A DNA stretch of 64,000 nt from contig CAUJDL010000041.1 of assembly GCA_963169635.1 (NCBI GenBank), forward strand, positions 87,624 through 151,623, in the 5' to 3' direction. Shown piece after piece: positions 17,423 through 24,988 of this stretch. A model generated the notes under the pieces. That model was not told the DNA's origin. It saw nothing but the letters and a program-made list of their open reading frames with translations, and did not search any database. Made by a program: the position numbers and the translations under genes. The DNA comes from Bacteroidota bacterium. GTDB taxonomy: Bacteria > Bacteroidota > Bacteroidia > Chitinophagales > Chitinophagaceae. How positions within the stretch are numbered: position 1 is the first letter of the stretch; each line of letters starts with the position of its first letter.

Positions 17423-18430
17423 ATGAAACTAGTTTCTTATTTAAAAAATGAACATGATCAATTAGCTTTTTTAGTAGATAATCGTTTATACGATTGCGAT
17501 ATTGTGCATCCTGAATTACCAGGTAATATGAATATGTTTTTAAATTATTGGGACGATATGTTTCCTTTAGCACAAAGAGTTAATGAAGCAATAAAAGATG
17601 GTACAATACATCAAGAACATGGAATAGATTTAAGTGAATTAAATATTTTGGCACCTATACCTTTTCCTACAAGTTGTAGAGATGGTTATGCTTTTCGCCA
17701 ACACGTAGCTGCTGCCAGAAGAAATAGAAAAGTAGATATGATTGCAGAGTTTGATCAATATCCTATTTTTTATTTTACTAATCATCATAGCATACAAGGC
17801 GAAGGAAATATTTATTGTATGCCCGACCATTTTGAAAAATTAGATTTTGAATTAGAAGCTGCTATTGTTATTTGTAAAGCAGGCAGAAATATTCCTGCTG
17901 AATTAGCAGATGAATATATTGGTGGTTTAATGATTATGAATGATATGAGTGCAAGAAGATTGCAAATGGAAGAAATGTTATTAAACTTAGGTCCTGCTAA
18001 AGGAAAAGATTTTTGTACTGTTATTGGTCCATGCCTTGTAACCTTAGATGAATTAGCACCTTACGAAATACCTGCAAAAGAAAATCATATTGGTAAATCT
18101 TGGAATCTTACTATGAAGTGCAGTGTTAATGGTATTCAAGTAAGTGAAGGTAATGTAGGTGATATGGATTGGACATTTGCAGAAATTATTGAACGTTGTA
18201 GTTATGGTGCAAATATTTATCCTGGCGATGTAATAGGTAGTGGAACAGTTGGCACTGGTTGTTTCTTAGAATTAAATGGTACAGGAAAATTAAATAATCC
18301 AGCATATCAAGAACAATGGTTAAAAGAAGGAGATGTTGTAGAAATGAGTATTGACCATATTGGCACTTTAAAAAATACTATTATAAAAGAAGAAAGTAGT
18401 TTTTCTATTTTAGAAAGAAAGAAAATATAA
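17423..18430 (+). CDS. Fumarylacetoacetate hydrolase family protein
   Basis: Metal-dependent hydrolase or decarboxylase of 335 residues. It has the FAH fold with the acidic metal site in FELEAAIVICKAGRNIP and the later MNDMSARRLQMEEM segment, GPAKGKDFCTVIGP (active-site loop), and GSGTVGTGCFLELNG near the end. The usual roles are the last step of tyrosine and phenylalanine degradation or related diketo-acid cleavage. No tyrosine-pathway neighbour is visible; recQ follows after 69 bp. Which of the FAH substrates it uses cannot be told from sequence. Confidence 0.88.
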   Translation: MKLVSYLKNEHDQLAFLVDNRLYDCDIVHPELPGNMNMFLNYWDDMFPLAQRVNEAIKDGTIHQEHGIDLSELNILAPIPFPTSCRDGYAFRQHVAAARRNRKVDMIAEFDQYPIFYFTNHHSIQGEGNIYCMPDHFEKLDFELEAAIVICKAGRNIPAELADEYIGGLMIMNDMSARRLQMEEMLLNLGPAKGKDFCTVIGPCLVTLDELAPYEIPAKENHIGKSWNLTMKCSVNGIQVSEGNVGDMDWTFAEIIERCSYGANIYPGDVIGSGTVGTGCFLELNGTGKLNNPAYQEQWLKEGDVVEMSIDHIGTLKNTIIKEESSFSILERKKI

Positions 18431-18499
18431 TACTGCTTTAGTGATTGATAAATTACTATTAGTTTCTTTTTAGCCCAAAAACTTATTGTTATTATTGCA

Positions 18500-20419
18500 A
18501 TGTGTATGAGTAATGATGCATTGCAAATATTAAAACAGTATTGGAAATACAACGCATTTAGAGGCGAACAAGCAAACATTATTCAAGCCGTATTAGCAAA
18601 AAAAGATGTATTAGCATTGTTGCCAACAGGTGGAGGTAAATCTGTTTGTTTTCAAGTACCTACTTTATTATTAGATGGTTTGTGTTTAGTAATTTCTCCA
18701 CTCATTGCTTTAATGAAAGATCAGGTAGAAAACCTGCATAAAAAAAATATACAAGCAGTAGCTATTACAAGTGGTATGAGTTTTTTTGATGTAAAACAAA
18801 CACTACAACAAGCTACTCAAGGAGCATATAAATTTCTGTACATATCGCCAGAAAGATTAGCAACAAATCTGTTTAAAGATTATTTACCTGCATTAAATAT
18901 TTGCCTAATAGCTGTAGATGAAGCTCATTGTATAAGTCAATGGGGATACGACTTTAGGCCTCCTTATTTAAAAATTGCTACTTTAAGAAATGAGTTGCCC
19001 AATGTACCTATTATTGCTTTAACTGCCTCTGCAACACCTATTGTACAAAAAGATATTATAGATAAATTATTACTTAATAATGCAAATGTTTTTGCTCAAT
19101 CTTTTGAAAAACCTAAATTATCTTTTTCTGTTTTTAAAGTTGCCAGCCAAATAAATAAAGCATTAGAAATTTTACAAAAAGTAAATGGTAGTAGTATTAT
19201 TTATTGTAAAAACAGAAAAGAAACTAAAAAAGTAGCATTGTTATTACAGCAGCATCAAATATCATCAGATTATTATCATGCAGGACTTACACAAAAAGAA
19301 AGAAGTGAAAAACAAAATAATTGGATACAAAATAAAATACGTGTAATGGTTTGTACCAATGCTTTTGGAATGGGTATTGATAAACCAGATGTAAGAACTG
19401 TTATTCATTTTCATCTTACAGATTGTTTAGAAAATTATTATCAAGAAGCAGGCAGAGCAGGACGTGATGGAAAAAAAGCTTATGCCATTTTATTATACCA
19501 AATTAAAGATGAAGAAGAATTAGCTTTTTTGCCAGATAGTAAATTTCCAACAATAGAAGCTATTAAAAAAGTATATCAAGCTATTGCTAATTATTTACAA
19601 ATACCAGAAGGTACAGGCGAAGGCAATTATTACGATTTTGATTTATTAACCTTTTGCAACAACTTTAAATTAGAAGCTAATTTGGTAATTAATACTTTAA
19701 AACTTTTAGAAAATCAAGGTCATATTACTTTTAACGAAAATGTTTTTTTGCAAAGTAAGGTTGTGTTTACTGCAGATAAACATACTATCAATAACATAGA
19801 AAACACACACCCTCAGTTAGAGTTAGTAATGAAAACTTTACTAAGAACTTATGAAGGAATTTATGAAAATGCTGTAACTATTAATGAAAAACTTTTAGCC
19901 AAAGTTTGTAAACTGCCATACAGTAAAATACATGAAAACTTACAAGCCTTACATCAGCAAAAAATTATTGAATATACCCAACAAAAAAATGCTCCTCAAT
20001 TATTTTTTATTTTAAACAGAGCTCCTGTAAGTAGTTTATATATTGATATGAAGCAGTATGAAGAAAGAAAAAAATTATATAAACAAAGAATAGATACTTT
20101 ACGAGAATATATTCATTTATCAACAGCTTGTAGAAGTAAATTTATAGCTAATTATTTTGGCGATACTACTGTAAGAAATTGTAATTTTTGCGATAATTGT
20201 ATAGCTAACCATAAACAATTATTAGCTAAAGGAGAGTTTAAAAAAATAGAACAACAAATTTTACAAACACTTAAACAACATCAGCTAACCTTAAAAGAAT
20301 TATTAAATAAATTACCTGCTATAAAACAAGAAAAAGTTTTGCATGTGTTAGATTTTTTGCAAAACGAAAAAATAATTATTACAGACAGTAAAAATTTATT
20401 GCAAATAAAAATTAAGTAA
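18500..20419 (+). CDS. recQ: ATP-dependent DNA helicase RecQ
   Basis: 3'-5' DNA helicase in recombination and fork repair, 639 residues. The helicase core has FRGEQ (Q/0 motif, 20-24), Walker A TGGGKS (43-48), DEAHCISQWGYDFRPPY (140-156), GMGIDKPDVR and QEAGRAGRDG (motif VI). The RQC domain has the zinc cysteines in CRSKFIANYFG and CNFCDNC, then a winged-helix region. The C-terminal HRDC domain seems to be missing or very short, as in the shorter Bacteroidota RecQ proteins. Two start choices exist: ATG at 18500 or at 18506. It is convergent with the DUF983 gene. Confidence 0.94.
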   Translation: MCMSNDALQILKQYWKYNAFRGEQANIIQAVLAKKDVLALLPTGGGKSVCFQVPTLLLDGLCLVISPLIALMKDQVENLHKKNIQAVAITSGMSFFDVKQTLQQATQGAYKFLYISPERLATNLFKDYLPALNICLIAVDEAHCISQWGYDFRPPYLKIATLRNELPNVPIIALTASATPIVQKDIIDKLLLNNANVFAQSFEKPKLSFSVFKVASQINKALEILQKVNGSSIIYCKNRKETKKVALLLQQHQISSDYYHAGLTQKERSEKQNNWIQNKIRVMVCTNAFGMGIDKPDVRTVIHFHLTDCLENYYQEAGRAGRDGKKAYAILLYQIKDEEELAFLPDSKFPTIEAIKKVYQAIANYLQIPEGTGEGNYYDFDLLTFCNNFKLEANLVINTLKLLENQGHITFNENVFLQSKVVFTADKHTINNIENTHPQLELVMKTLLRTYEGIYENAVTINEKLLAKVCKLPYSKIHENLQALHQQKIIEYTQQKNAPQLFFILNRAPVSSLYIDMKQYEERKKLYKQRIDTLREYIHLSTACRSKFIANYFGDTTVRNCNFCDNCIANHKQLLAKGEFKKIEQQILQTLKQHQLTLKELLNKLPAIKQEKVLHVLDFLQNEKIIITDSKNLLQIKIK

Positions 20420-20432
20420 ATACAAAAAGCGT

Positions 20433-20891
20433 TTATACTTGAAATTTACCTTTACCACTTTCATTAACTCTTTCATGATGTTCTATAATATTCTCTTTCC
20501 AATTAGCATCATATTTTACAAAAAAGCTTAACCAAATACTTCTTGATAAACGCATTATTATTGGTTGTAAAAAAACCAATAAAATACACGAAATGATTAA
20601 CCACCACAATACACTATTATCTTTAAATGTTAAACCCAAAAAAATAGTAGAAAATATAAATGAAGCAATAAAAAATGCAATAGATAATGCATAACTAACA
20701 TAACCTGTACCATAATAAAAACCTACTTCAATTTCTGTAGGTTGCCCACAAACAGCACAAGCTTTGTGCATGGTAAAGGCAGTTGTTAATTTATACGGAT
20801 TTTTAGAAACATAAATATTTCCTTCTCTACAACGTGGACATTTATTTTGCACTACAGACAATAAAAACAACTTCTTTTTTTGCTTACCCAT
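20433..20891 (-). CDS. DUF983 membrane protein
   Basis: Small membrane protein of 152 residues. An N-terminal zinc-ribbon-like region, CPRCREGN and CAVCGQPTEIEVGFYYGTGYVSYAL, is followed by two transmembrane helices (about 65-90 and 93-115) and a basic tail. This is the DUF983 family, common in Bacteroidota and alphaproteobacteria, with no assigned function. It lies 30 bp downstream of murF and has a -7 element only 5 bases from its ATG, which suggests an almost leaderless transcript. Confidence 0.82.
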   Translation of the reverse strand: MGKQKKKLFLLSVVQNKCPRCREGNIYVSKNPYKLTTAFTMHKACAVCGQPTEIEVGFYYGTGYVSYALSIAFFIASFIFSTIFLGLTFKDNSVLWWLIISCILLVFLQPIIMRLSRSIWLSFFVKYDANWKENIIEHHERVNESGKGKFQV

Positions 20892-20896
20892 AGCTG

Positions 20897-20904
20897 CAAA
20901 AGTA
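20897..20904 (-). promoter_or_regulatory. DUF983 gene promoter -7 element
   Basis: TACTTTTG on the minus strand, an exact TAnnTTTG match, 5 bases from the ATG. It sits in the 30-bp gap after murF. Confidence 0.5.
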
Positions 20905-20921
20905 ATTTTTGAATTTAAATT

Positions 20922-22199
20922 TTAGATTAAAACTTTTTCCATTTGAATACTTCTGGAGCCTTTAATTAAAAAATAAGTATTAGTAAAATTATGTTGCTTA
21001 AGCCATTCACCTGCATCTGCTGCATCCTTCATATAAATATAATTGTGTTTTACAAATGCAAAATCTCCACCTGTTAATACTACTTTATGCCAATTATATT
21101 GTGCTAATAAATTTACAATGTTTTGATGTTCTTGTACACTTGCATTGCCTAACTCCATCATTGCACCTAACATTACCACTTTTTGTGAAGCTTGTATTTG
21201 AGCAAAATTTTCAATAGCTACTTTCATGCTACTTGGGTTTGCATTATAAGCATCTAAAATGTAGTGATTACTATCTTTTGTTATTAATTGGCTTCTGCTA
21301 TTTGTAGGTGTATAAGCTTCAATTGCTTGTTTAATATTTGCTAAAGAAATTTTAAAATGCACACCAACAGCAACAGCACAAAGTATATTAGGTAAGTTAT
21401 AATCGCCAACTAATTGTGTGTTTAATAAAACAGTTTCTTTATGAATAGTTAATGCAACAGAAAGATAAGGATTAGACTGTACAACTTTGCCTTGCACTAA
21501 ACCATTTTTAGTACCATATTTTATTACTTCATTAATTCCAATACTCATTTCTTTTAAGTAATCAGCATCGTCATTAATAAATGCTGTACCACCATTTATT
21601 TTTAAAAAAGAAAATAATTCTCCTTTACCTTTTCTTATACCTTCTTCTCCACCAAAACCTTCTAAATGTGCTTTACCACAATTAGTAATAATGCCATGTG
21701 TTGGCAATGTATAATTACAATAACTTTCAATTTCTTTTTGATGGTTAGCACCCATTTCAATTACTGCAATGGCTGCATCTTTTTTAATACTTAATAAAGT
21801 AAGTGGTACTCCAATATGATTGTTTAAATTTTTTTGGGTAGTATAAGTTGTCAATTGAGTTGCTAATACAGTACTTACTAATTCTTTAGTTGTTGTTTTT
21901 CCATTGCTGCCTGTAATTGCAATAAAAGGAATAGAAAATTGTTGTCTATGATATTTTGCTAATTGCTGTAAGGTCTCTAAAACATCATTTACCAAAATAA
22001 TTTTTTCAGAAGTAGGATTTACAGGCTCATCAACCACTGCATAAACTGCACCTTTTTGCAAGGCTTCTAATGCAAAATGATTGCCATTAAAATTGCCTCC
22101 TTTTAATGCAAAAAAAATACTGTCTTGTTGAATATTTCTACTATCTGTAGATATGGTAGGATGTGCTAAGAATAATTGATAAAGTGTTGCTATATTCAA
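20922..22199 (-). CDS. murF: UDP-MurNAc-tripeptide--D-Ala-D-Ala ligase
   Basis: Cytoplasmic ligase adding D-Ala-D-Ala to the UDP-MurNAc tripeptide in peptidoglycan synthesis. It has 425 residues with the Mur ligase motifs: GSNGKTTTKE (P-loop, 97-106), IEMGANHQKEIESYC, ITNCGKAHLEGFGGEEGI and the C-terminal DAYNANPSSM. It appears to start with TTG at 22199: the family start (hydrophobic LYQLF, then STDSR) aligns there. No in-frame ATG lies between that codon and the upstream stop. Its promoter is 22 bases upstream, which supports the start. Confidence 0.93.
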   Translation of the reverse strand: MNIATLYQLFLAHPTISTDSRNIQQDSIFFALKGGNFNGNHFALEALQKGAVYAVVDEPVNPTSEKIILVNDVLETLQQLAKYHRQQFSIPFIAITGSNGKTTTKELVSTVLATQLTTYTTQKNLNNHIGVPLTLLSIKKDAAIAVIEMGANHQKEIESYCNYTLPTHGIITNCGKAHLEGFGGEEGIRKGKGELFSFLKINGGTAFINDDADYLKEMSIGINEVIKYGTKNGLVQGKVVQSNPYLSVALTIHKETVLLNTQLVGDYNLPNILCAVAVGVHFKISLANIKQAIEAYTPTNSRSQLITKDSNHYILDAYNANPSSMKVAIENFAQIQASQKVVMLGAMMELGNASVQEHQNIVNLLAQYNWHKVVLTGGDFAFVKHNYIYMKDAADAGEWLKQHNFTNTYFLIKGSRSIQMEKVLI

Positions 22200-22221
22200 A
22201 ATATATCTAAAGTTTATATTT

Positions 22222-22229
22222 CAAAAATA
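22222..22229 (-). promoter_or_regulatory. murF promoter -7 element
   Basis: TATTTTTG on the minus strand, matching TAnnTTTG, 22 bases from the TTG start. Confidence 0.45.
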
Positions 22230-22305
22230 AGTGCTTTTATAATCATACTTTCAGCAAAATATTTTTGCTGATTAACAATTATTTAAGTGAACAAGAAAAA
22301 TAAAA

Positions 22306-22338
22306 TTTGGAAATTAGATGTACATACATGTATATTTG
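22306..22338 (+). promoter_or_regulatory. marR-type gene promoter, full -33/-7
   Basis: TTTG at 22306-22309, a 21-base spacer, then TATATTTG at 22331-22338. This is a complete match to the Bacteroidota promoter. The -7 element overlaps the operator at 22318-22335, which is the expected layout for autorepression. Confidence 0.7.
22318..22335. promoter_or_regulatory. Operator O1 (MarR-type)
   Basis: The 18-mer atgtacatacatgtatat contains the 10-bp palindrome atacatgtat and matches operator O2 at 22825-22842 at 16 of 18 positions. It overlaps the -7 element, so binding should block transcription of the regulator gene. Confidence 0.6.
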
Positions 22339-22347
22339 CATTATCAA

Positions 22348-22806
22348 ATGAAATTAGAACAAGCAATACAAAGCAATAAATTTAGAAACGAAGTGCAGAA
22401 AGCAGGGTTAAATATTTTATATACTGCATGGTGGTTAAAAACTATGACATGTAAAGAGTTGAAAGATTTTGGATTAACTCATGAACAGTTTAATGTATTA
22501 AGAATATTAAAAGGAAAACATCCTAACCAAATGTGTGTAAAAGATATTGCTTCTAGAATGATTGAGAAAAACTCTAATGTGCCAAGAATAATTGATAGGT
22601 TAGAAGATAAAAAATTAGTACGTCGTAGTCAGGGTGAAGAAGATGGCAGACAAACAGTAATTGAATTAACCCAAACAGGTATAAATATTTTAGCTACATC
22701 TACCATTAAGGTAAATGAGTTATACGATAAATTATTAACTATTAATAATAATGAAGCTGCAACTTTAAATGCTTTATTAGAAAAAGTAAGAGAAAAAGAA
22801 GATTAA
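22348..22806 (+). CDS. MarR-family transcriptional regulator
   Basis: Winged-helix repressor of 152 residues from the chosen start. The DNA-binding part is LTHEQFNVLRILKGKHPNQMCVKDIASRMIEKNSNVPRIIDRLEDKKLVRRSQGEEDGRQTVIELTQTG, with the wing at RRSQGEEDGR. Flanking helices would form the dimer interface. The frame is open upstream to an ATG at 22318, but that codon lies inside the operator and the promoter -7 element, so translation should begin at 22348 (MKLEQAIQ). Near-identical operators lie before this gene and before pirin. It probably represses itself and the pirin-YceI-reductase genes in response to an oxidant or aromatic ligand. Confidence 0.9.
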   Translation: MKLEQAIQSNKFRNEVQKAGLNILYTAWWLKTMTCKELKDFGLTHEQFNVLRILKGKHPNQMCVKDIASRMIEKNSNVPRIIDRLEDKKLVRRSQGEEDGRQTVIELTQTGINILATSTIKVNELYDKLLTINNNEAATLNALLEKVREKED

Positions 22807-22821
22807 AAATTTTTATAAAAA

Positions 22822-22842
22822 TACATGTATATACATGTAAAT
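22822..22842. promoter_or_regulatory. Operator O2 with 18-bp perfect palindrome
   Basis: tacatgtatatacatgta at 22822-22839 is a perfect inverted repeat in the gap between the MarR gene and pirin. The overlapping 18-mer at 22825-22842 differs from O1 at only two bases. Confidence 0.7.
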
Positions 22843-22855
22843 AAATATAAACAAT

Positions 22856-23725
22856 ATGAAAACTAAAACAATAAATACAATATTAGAAGGTACAGCTACA
22901 AATGTTGGTACATTTAATGTTCAAGAGTTATTACCAAGTAGAGAATATGGTTATTACGATCCATTTCTTTTATTTCATCATGGAAAAACAAAGGCAAATA
23001 AAAATATACCTGTAGAAGATCAAGGTGTTGGTCCACATCCTCACAGAGGTTTTAGTCCTGTAACATTTATTTATAAAGGAGGCATACATCATCAAGATAG
23101 TTGAGGTAATAATCAAATTGTTTATGCAGGTGGTACACAATGGATAAATGCAGGTATGGGAATTATTCATAGTGAAAGAATGCCTATAGATATTTTTGAA
23201 CTTGGTGGAGAGCAAGAAATTTTACAAGTTTGGATAAATACACCTGCAGCTTATAAAATGGAGCAACCAGCTTATTATTCATCTATAAAAGATGAAACAC
23301 CTACCATAGTTACAGAAGATAATCTAACAACCATTCGTATTTCATCAGGTGTATTAAATGGTGTAAAAGGTAATATACCAACATATACAGATGTTACAAC
23401 AGCTATGGGAGAAATAAAAACTAACGGAACATTTACATTCAACTTTCCTATTACACATCAAACACTTTTATATGTTTTAGAAGGAGAAGTGATGATAAAC
23501 AACCATCAAATTGTATCCAATAAAAAAATGGTATTGTTTAATAATGATGGAGAAGAAGTAACAATTAAAGCAAATAAAGACAGTTTAATTTTTATTGGCT
23601 CTGGTACACCAATTAAAGAACCAATTGCAGCTCATGGTCCTTTTGTAATGAACACACAAACAGAAATTTTACAAGCATTTAAAGATTATCAAATGGGTAA
23701 AATGGGTGTTTTAATTGAAGCATAA
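22856..23725 (+). pseudogene. Pirin-family protein interrupted by an in-frame TGA
   Basis: Cupin-fold pirin homologue, metal-binding and often a quercetinase or redox sensor. The frame of 289 codons is open from end to end except for TGA at 23102-23104 (codon 83). The sequence before it (HPHRGFSPVTFIYKGGIHHQDS) and after it (GNN...GGTQWINAGMGIIHSE) is continuous pirin, so one codon is changed and nothing is missing. The metal ligands on both sides are kept (HPH, H in IHHQD, and IIHSE). The stop may be a recent nonsense mutation, a sequencing error, or a read-through or recoded TGA. If not read through, only 82 residues are made. Confidence 0.85.
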
Positions 23726-23758
23726 AATTTTATTTAATAACTATTAAAATATAAAACA

Positions 23759-24283
23759 ATGAAAACGTATAACATTGATACAGCACACAGCGAAATTAAC
23801 TTTAAAGTAAAACATTTAATGATTACGAATGTTACAGGAAAATTTACAGAGTTTAATGCTACAATGCAAGCTGATAAAGAAGATTTTTCTGATGCAAAAA
23901 TTACTTTTAGTGCTAATGTAAACAGCATTTCTACTAATAACGAACAAAGAGATGCTCACTTAAAAAGCAATGATTTTTTTAATGCAGAAAAATTTCCTAC
24001 ACTTCATTTCGAATCTACAAGCATTGCTCCAAAATCAGCAGATAATTTTGAATTAACAGGCAATTTAACTATTAGAGATATAACTAAAACTGTAGTATTA
24101 AACGTAGAGTTTGGTGGTAAAATTGTAGATCCTTATGGACAAACTAAATTAGGTTTTGAACTTGCAGGAAAAATAAACAGAAAAGATTTTGGATTAACAT
24201 GGAGTGCAACTACAGAAACTGGTGGTATTGTAGTAAGCGATGAAGTAAGATTACAATTAGCAGTACAAATGATACAACAATAA
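23759..24283 (+). CDS. YceI-family protein
   Basis: Lipocalin-like beta-barrel of 174 residues that binds isoprenoid-type lipids in the family. The family pattern is clear: YNIDTAHSEINFKVKHLMITNVTGKF at the start, then DAHLKSNDFFNAEKFPTLHFES, GNLTIRDITKTV, and GFELAGKINRKDFGLTW near the end. No signal peptide is visible, so it is probably cytoplasmic, unlike E. coli YceI. It is third in the MarR-pirin-YceI-reductase group, 33 bp after pirin. It is likely under the same operator control. Confidence 0.9.
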   Translation: MKTYNIDTAHSEINFKVKHLMITNVTGKFTEFNATMQADKEDFSDAKITFSANVNSISTNNEQRDAHLKSNDFFNAEKFPTLHFESTSIAPKSADNFELTGNLTIRDITKTVVLNVEFGGKIVDPYGQTKLGFELAGKINRKDFGLTWSATTETGGIVVSDEVRLQLAVQMIQQ

Positions 24284-24371
24284 AATACCATTGTTGAATT
24301 TGGATAATTTTAAATATGCCCAAAAATTAATATTTAATTTTACATCCATAATTACTTAGTAAAAGATAAAG

Positions 24372-24923
24372 ATGAAGATAGAAATAATTGGAGGTAGCCC
24401 AAGAAAAGAAAGTGTAAGTATTAGAGCTGCTCTACATTTAGAGCAAGTTTTAAAAGCACAAACTAAACATCAAATAGGGTTAATTAATTTAAATAGTTTT
24501 CAGTTGGGTAGTTTTCAAAAAGTATTTAAAAATATAGATGAAACACCAGAAGAGTATAAGCCATTAGCCAAAAGAATGTTTGAAGCAGAAGCTTTTATTA
24601 TTGTAACACCTGAGTATAATGGAAGCTATACAGCAGCAATAAAAAATTTATTCGATCATTTTCCTAAGCAAAGCAGAAAAGCTTTTGGCATTGTTACCAC
24701 AAGTACAGGAGCTTTAGGAGGTGCAAGAAGTAGTCAGCAATTACTACTTTATATACCTGCATTATTTGGTATAGCATCGCCATATTTGCTAATAACACCA
24801 CATGTAGATCAAAAATTTGATATATCTGGAAAATTGATTGACGAAAAATTTCAATTACCTATAGATACTTTTGTACGAGAGTTTTTGTTTTTGGCAGAAA
24901 AATTAAATTCGGATAGTAGATAA
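24372..24923 (+). CDS. NADPH-dependent FMN reductase family protein
   Basis: Flavodoxin-fold oxidoreductase of 183 residues, of the SsuE/ArsH-like group that reduces FMN, quinones or azo compounds with NAD(P)H. The FMN-binding loop GGSPRKESVSIRAA is at the N-terminus, TPEYNGSYTAAIKNLFDHF contains the flavin-contacting TPEYN motif, and TTSTGALGGARS is the next loop. It closes the redox group behind YceI and is followed by a 12-bp perfect hairpin. Confidence 0.88.
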   Translation: MKIEIIGGSPRKESVSIRAALHLEQVLKAQTKHQIGLINLNSFQLGSFQKVFKNIDETPEEYKPLAKRMFEAEAFIIVTPEYNGSYTAAIKNLFDHFPKQSRKAFGIVTTSTGALGGARSSQQLLLYIPALFGIASPYLLITPHVDQKFDISGKLIDEKFQLPIDTFVREFLFLAEKLNSDSR

Positions 24924-24938
24924 TTAAACATTGTAATA

Positions 24939-24966
24939 GTGGCGAAGTTGTATAACTTCGCCACTT
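24939..24966 (+). terminator. Terminator after the redox group
   Basis: Perfect 12-bp stem agtggcgaagtt (24939-24950) with aacttcgccact (24955-24966), loop gtat, followed by a T-rich stretch. It lies between the FMN reductase stop and the PurF-like ATG at 24989. Confidence 0.7.
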
Positions 24967-24988
24967 CACTTTTATATATTCTTTTTTT

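Noticed and set aside
22318..22347. Longer MarR protein starting at 22318
   Set aside because: That ATG lies in operator O1 and upstream of the -7 element, so it would not be in the transcript.
22970..23215. Minus-strand ORF spanning the pirin TGA as the real gene
   Set aside because: It has no family likeness, while the plus-strand frame is pirin on both sides of the stop.
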